Shown one piece after another: positions 58,055-64,000 of a stretch of 64,000 nucleotides of DNA. How positions within the stretch are numbered: position 1 is the first letter of the stretch; the number at the start of each line of letters is the position of its first letter. A program made the translations under genes and the position numbers. The DNA comes from Atherinomorus stipes. Its lineage: Eukaryota > Chordata > Actinopteri > Atheriniformes > Atherinidae. The notes under the pieces were generated by a model. That model searched no databases. It had not been told where the DNA came from and saw nothing but the letters and a program-made list of their open reading frames with translations. Location: the NCBI GenBank assembly GCA_023101725.1, contig JALJCO010001245.1:62001-126000 (forward strand), read 5' to 3'.

Positions 58055-58238
58055 GTGTTATTGTTAAGACCACACCACCAAGACCAAAACATTACTGAGA
58101 CCAGGAACGAGACAAGACCAAGACATTTCCAAGTCCAGGAACTGGGACCAATACACTGTACAAGACTGGCTAATGTCTTGGTCTCGGTAATGTCTCAGTA
58201 ATGTCTTGGTCTTGGTGGTGTGGTCTTGACTACAACAC
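58055..58238. repeat. Foldback element (GACCACACCACCAAGACC arms)
   Basis: The left arm GTGTTATTGTTAAGACCACA, then CCACCAAGACCAAAACATTA, is mirrored at the right by TAATGTCTTGGTCTTGGTGG, then TGTGGTCTTGACTACAACAC. The interior repeats GACCAAGACATT/AATGTCTTGGTC, so nearly the whole 184 bp can fold into one hairpin. No coding capacity; typical of a small MITE. Confidence 0.85.
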
Positions 58239-58329
58239 TAGCGATAGTCTTAAGAAGAACCTGGTGCTCCAAACATCATGATGTCAAATAAAATCCTACA
58301 CAGGAGCTCCTTGGTGTTTTGATCCATCT

Positions 58330-58915
58330 GCTCTTCTTTTTTTCTTTATGGGAAAAATAAAGAAAAGAGATGAGGAGAAAAAAAAAAGTCAACACATAAA
58401 GGACATCACCACAAGAAAAACATGGTGGTGGCAGCATCATGCTGTGGAAGGTTGTTTTCATCAGGTTTGTTTTCAGGTCAGAATTGAGAAAATGAAGGAT
58501 GGTGCAAAATACAGTCAAATTCTTGAGGAAAACCTACATTTTTTCTTAAACTTGGTCATCCAAAACATTGAGTCTAGGAAGAGGGTTTAAGTTTACCATT
58601 ACAACCCTGAACACACTGCCAAGGAAACTCATATGGTTGAAAAGGGAAATATTTTAATATCTTGGAATGGTCTCGTCAAAGCCTGACTGGAAACATGTGG
58701 TTTGATCTAAGGAGCGCTGCAAACCAGCAGAACCTTTCATGCTTGAGGAAGCTGGAGCTAATCTGTCTTGAGGAATGGGCAAAAAAAATGGCAGTGAATA
58801 GATGTGCCAAACTCATAAAGATATGCCCTAAGAGATTTGCAGCTGTTATCTCTGCCAGTACAAGGCTCTGTAAAGCACTGGCTTTGGAGAGGTGTATATC
58901 TATATAAGTTTTCAC
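58330..58915 (+). pseudogene. Tc1-like element remnant
   Basis: ACATGGTGGTGGCAGCATCA, then TGCTGTGG (58420-58447), encodes the HGGGSIMLW block of Tc1 transposases. CTTGAGGAATGGGCAAAAAA and RCAKLIKICPKRFAAVI (about 58760-58850) match the C-terminal EEWA....RLI...P.R..AVI region. The order and orientation are right for one decayed copy; frames are broken. Confidence 0.65.
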
Positions 58916-61900
58916 CTGTTTCCCCTTCTCATTTCTGTTTTTGTTTCACAGTTAGAAATGTTATGGACCTCCATGGTTGTGGGCATGCTGTGTTTGTTTG
59001 TATCTGGGAAGGCATGAATCCAGACACAGAGATATGCCCTTATAATACTCCACAGGACGTTACACCGTCATACATTTTCTAGGACATAAGTTAAACTCTA
59101 AACCTTAACCTACCTTAATCCTGACCACAACCCGCTTAAACCTTCACCAAAGATTTAACATTTTCCATTACAAGGAAAATGGTTAGGAGGAGGTCAAGTC
59201 CACAAACATGTCTGTGCAAACAGATTTATGTTCCCACAGCAAATTATACAAGCACACAACACACAGCTCCGGGCTTCCCATTGATTCATTTAAGTGCTCA
59301 TAGAATAAGAGTGACTTTTGCAAACATGTGCAGACCATTATTACATGGATGAGTCGATGGACAGAAAACATTCCTGTGCTGGTGATAGAGGGTAAGACAG
59401 ATGGCAAAGTGGAGTGATATTTTAGAGGAATCGAAGAGAGAAGGAGGGCAAAGGAGGGATTAAAAAAAAGAGGCACAAAAATGATAGAGGCAGATAAAGA
59501 AAGTAAGGTGGGGGGAGAAAGAGGGAGAAGGACTGGGAGAGGGATGAGATGCCGAACAGAAGGACAAAGGAGAAAATATGTGGAATAAATAAATGAATGG
59601 AAGGTTAAGCTGTGTTGGTCAAGCGGACACAGATTAAAAGAAGAAGAATTTTAAGACCGCCTCTTTTCTCTGCTCTGGCTGCTCGGCTGATTGTGTCCCT
59701 CTGCTTCTCTGAGTATTTGTGTAGCTCACACCACCAGCATTTTATGTTGCACCATCACGAATATACATGTAAACAAAGTATTTATTCTTTGAGACTTTCT
59801 AAAGGACTTGTAAGAATCGCCAGTGATAAGATTATTTTTATGTAATGTATTAAGTCTCCATGTTTGAACGTTTGTTATTGATGTCATCAATACACAAAGT
59901 GTTGCTTTCATTTGTGCAGTCATGCATTTGTGGAAAATAACTTGGCAAGGATTTGCATGCATATTAGAGTTTGTAATTATAGGACAGTTTCTGCACATTC
60001 TGTTTGTGCATACCAGCATTTGTGAGCGTGCATACTGTACATGCGATATGTTACCATGCATGCCTCTGTGTGTGTTTTCAGCTGATGAGAGTTAGAGCGT
60101 CATCTCCTAAGGGTAATTACAGAATAACAGATGCAGTTCCATAGTAAAATGAGAATATTGAGCAATGTGAAATTGTTCTTATCGCAGTTACTGGACTGTT
60201 GCTTTGATTGCTGTCAGAGTCTGAGATCACATTTCCATCAGGGAACTACGCGGCAAAAGCCCTGGGAAATAAAACAAGTTCACTGACCATTTACAGATAT
60301 ACAGATAAATTTTCGTCTGTTCTGTATTTCCTTTTGTAATTTTATGGGGTGATGTGTGGATCCAAAATAAATGCAGAAAAAAGTCTCAACTTTGGTTCAC
60401 CCTTTCATCATTTTGACAAATTATACCTAAAAAGAAAGAAAAACAGGATAAAATAACTATTTAATTATTCTTTTGAGTACTTACTACCCAGTGCTGACTT
60501 GCCTGTAGAATAAATAGACATAGTTGAGGTATAGCAGAACAAAGGAGCAACTAAAATAGTAACTGACTGTGTAATAATGTATGTTTACCAAATGCCAACT
60601 CTCAGCATCCTTCTCATGGATGTTATCTATCAAACATTGTTCTGACCAACAAGAACACTATGAACACTGAACAATTTTCCACAGACTTAATGTTTCTGCA
60701 GTTTCCTCCGAAAGAGAGAACACGAAGCCAAACAGACCGTATGACAAACAAAGCAAAAATTAGGAAGATAAGGACTTCCAAGGCAATGTGTGGAAAAAGT
60801 GGGGGAGAAGTTTGGTATTTGATCATGAACAAGAAGTCTGATGTTTTCACCAAAGGTCTACTTTGTAGTGTGGTAGAGTTTGCCAGCTTCAGCAAGACGG
60901 CTGACTTTCCTTTGTTCATCCTTTTAAAGAGTTTTTAAATGGTAAAAAAGTGGCAAGATTATCCATACTGCATCATTAGATGATTATTTATTTGGATTTT
61001 TGATGCTTTTGATGTAATTCCATCTTTGAAAGTGTGTATAATGCGGCATTAAATTCATTAGTGTTTATTCAGGGATGAAATAATGTTGCACAGAGGAGTA
61101 ATTTCACCATTTTGCCATGTACACAAGAAAACAATGTGTTATCTTTACAGTTCAGAAATCACCTGAGAGTCTGTGCAGGGATTACTTTATCTGTGTTACT
61201 GTTTTGGTTTCTTTTGATATGTTTGGTCCTCATGGGTAAAGATCTCCCTCTCTCCTTTTCCATATTTCTTATTTTATGAGTGACTTTTCTTTTCATGTAT
61301 CATTCTTCTCTTGTCTTCCCTCAACCTATTTATGCATCTTCCTCAAACTTCAAACATTTAGTAAGTGATGAGTGAAAGAACTTCACTTTCAAAGCAGCTT
61401 TGGTTTCTTTCATGTGTCTCACACTTTCATTCATTTATCTGTCTGGCACCAATGCTTCTCCATACATCTGATCACACTGCTCTCCATATGCCATCTCCTC
61501 TTTTGTCTCTCGCCCACACTTCATTGTGCTGTCACTCTCCATAATCAAGTAATGTGGTCTGAGCTTTATCTACCATTATATCCTTTCAAATGTGGCTCCT
61601 ACAGGACATAATATTCCTGTCACCTTTGTCTTTGACTCAAGTTCAAATGCATCTGTGCATCTATAACTGTCTATGTGCTGCTTGTCTCACTTTATGGTAC
61701 CAGAGTCTGCTATCCATTAACACCCCTTCTGCTTCACTGATGCGCTCCATTCATCTCTACTTCAAAACTTTTCCTCATTTCCCTGCTTCCATCTGAATCT
61801 CCATCACTCTTAAGTATCTGGGCCCGTCATCCCTTCATTCCTCGAGACGATCGATGGTTTCCTCTAAAGATGACTCTGATCACAGCACAGCTTTCATATC

Positions 61901-64000
61901 TGACTCAACACACATTTCTGAATGTTACATGTGAAAGCCATTCTCACTAACCACATCAAAGGTAAATTCCTTAGCAATATTAACCACTTCAATTAACCTC
62001 AGAGGCTATATTTATTGAAGTATATATGAGGCCAATGACGAATGTGTCTTATTTTAGCAGCCTCATTAAGCTTTACTTAATGATTAATGTGACAGCTTGG
62101 TAGTTTTCCATCCAAATGTTTTCCTCAACAGAGTGCTACTACAGACACACATTACACTGATCCTTTCTAAAGGCAGTAACCAGTCATAAGCTGCAATAAC
62201 CGAGACAAATTGCATGAAATGAACAGTTTTTACACGCCAGTATGACTGTACCACCATTTTAAAGAACATTATCATGAACTGGATTGCTTAATACATTTCA
62301 GTACAATATTTATCTAAAAAAAAGGTATATCTGAATACAGCAAAGGGAACGCTTGCAAGATTTTTTAAGATTTGTGAATGTTCACATGTACATGTGTGAA
62401 AATTTTCAGGCTCAACCAAAAAACATGTTCAGGATGAATATCCCTTTGGAACGATGCAGCTGTAGCGCTAAACCTCTTTCAAATAATAGTTTGATATGTG
62501 ACCGTTATCTCTGCAAAGGCCAACTGATAAATTGAAGCAGAACAAAATGAGAGAGATTTTAGAAGAGAGAGTTCAGGCGAGGTCTCCAAAATGGCCATTT
62601 TGGCTCAGTTTGGCACCATCTGTTCTCAACGTCCTCCAACTGGAGGGGGCCTCAGGTTCTAAAAGGCTAAGGCAAAATTTTATCCACTTGATTTTTTTGT
62701 TTTTTTTAGTAAAAATAAATCTGTTACAGGACTGTTCTTGGAATAATTAGAATGAATCTCACTGCTAATGGAGGAATTAGGTGAATTACACCCACACAAA
62801 TTCAATACGCAATCAACTCATCGGTCAGCCTGCACACACTGTGATTTACAGCTTGTCCAACACTGCTAACCCACGCTTACAGCACTTATGACTGTGCAGA
62901 TTCCCAACCATAAAGCACTCACAGGTCCAGAGTTGATACGTGCAGAAATCTCTCTTCAAAAAACCACACTTACTGCTATGAAAACAAAAACCAAGACCGC
63001 AGAGAGGTTCATCAAATCACATCGCAAAAAAAAAGGAATACCTTACAAAGTTCAGCAGTCATCAATTGTATTTATGCAATTTCCAAATGATGTGTCCTTA
63101 CCCAATCCAAATATTGACTTAAGGTTTCCCACCTTTCATTATATGCTTCAGCTCACATATTGATTGATTAGCGGTGAGGGGAGAAAGAAAACTCTGAGTG
63201 TGTGTCAGGTTTAATTATCACTTTAAACCACAAAGAGTTGAGGCCTTAATACGACTTTCTTCATTCCAGCTGCTGTGTGAGAGACATGCATGCTGGGATA
63301 GACGGGCTGAATGTGAATGTGGGTTTGCGGAGCTCAGACCATGGAGTATCAAATCTTCACTTTTAAGAAGCAGAAGCCAAACTTGTACTTAAACAGTTTA
63401 AACTTGTACTTAAACAGTTTTCATTGCAGTAAAACGGTTTCTATTGTACAAATATAAACCAACAGTTTTACTACAGCGGGAATTAATCATCTGATCTGCA
63501 GCTTTGTTTCACCTCTTTGAGCCAGGCGGAAACAATGTGATGCCAAATAATGAAATTACAGAAAACAATATAAGATTCACTACAGTTGCTTAAACAAAGT
63601 AGAGTTAAGTACTATGATAATAAAGGGGAGACAATGTGGGAAGGTGGGAGAAAACATACTGACAAAGACAGAGACAACAGGTGTTGAAAGACATAAACGG
63701 AGAAAAAAATATGAGCAAAATAAAAAATGAGAACATCAGACTCAATTTAGTCTGTGAGTCATGAAAGTGTGTGCGATTTTATCTCAGTCTGTAACCAGAG
63801 CTCTTAGAGCAACACCTTACCAAACCAGTGACGTGCATGACAACAACAGTGCAACAGTAGACCTCGGTAGACACAGCTTTCATCCCAGGAATCTTATAGT
63901 GGACACATATGCTTTTACTATACTGTATGGAGCCCTGAGGGAACTGAGCCCACAAGAAATACTGGGATACAGTAACATACACCAAAGCAGCTGAGCAATT

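Overview
The window looks like chromosomal DNA of a ray-finned (teleost) fish. The genes are split into many short exons with GT/AG introns, there are no operons or long prokaryote-like reading frames, and the background is full of repeats typical of fish genomes: Tc1-like transposase remnants, hAT-like and PIF/Harbinger-like MITEs, non-LTR tails, and GT, TCC, TA and GATA microsatellites. The exact species cannot be read from the sequence.

Three vertebrate genes can be supported. (1) Il11ra, the interleukin-11 receptor alpha chain, lies on the + strand. Nine coding exons from 10072 to 16150 encode an Ig-like domain, a cytokine-receptor homology region with a WSEWS box, a stalk, a transmembrane helix and a short cytoplasmic tail. 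The signal-peptide exon is not firmly located; a candidate lies at 8733-8788 and a possible first exon with an ATG at 1833. The 3' untranslated region probably runs to the AATAAA at 20868. (2) Tmem267 lies on the - strand, with coding exons 24843-24436 and 24347-24012, a non-coding first exon ending at 26596 and a poly(A) signal at 22266-22261. It converges tail-to-tail with il11ra. (3) Cntfr, the ciliary neurotrophic factor receptor alpha, lies on the - strand. Only its 3' half is present: two exons for the second fibronectin domain with the WSDWS box (49535-49467 and 49267-49153), a hydrophobic GPI-signal exon (39296-39170) and a terminal, almost wholly non-coding exon (36718 to about 35665). 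Its upstream exons lie beyond 64000, so 49.5-64 kb is read as intron.

Il11ra and cntfr are paralogous alpha receptors. Both ligand systems signal through gp130 (il6st), Il11ra with gp130 alone and Cntfr with gp130 plus LIFR. Il11ra is membrane-spanning and Cntfr is GPI-anchored. The exon structure shown here suggests how they differ: the homologous membrane exon begins in phase 1 and ends in phase 2 in both genes, but the codon split by the following intron is CG|G (Arg, leading into a tail) in il11ra and TG|A (stop) in cntfr.

Region by region: 1-1.2 kb, inverted repeats; about 1.2-10 kb, probable il11ra 5' end and long first intron(s) with MITEs; 10.07-16.15 kb, il11ra coding exons; 16.2-20.9 kb, il11ra 3' UTR; 20.9-22.2 kb, short intergenic gap with a suspicious A-rich tract; 22.25-26.7 kb, tmem267; 26.7-35.6 kb, intergenic, rich in nested DNA transposons; 35.66-49.5 kb, 3' half of cntfr; 49.5-64 kb, cntfr intron with Tc1 remnants and microsatellites. 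No RNA genes, CRISPR arrays or prokaryotic features were recognised. No convincing undescribed system was found; the most interesting observation is the split-codon switch between the two receptor paralogues.
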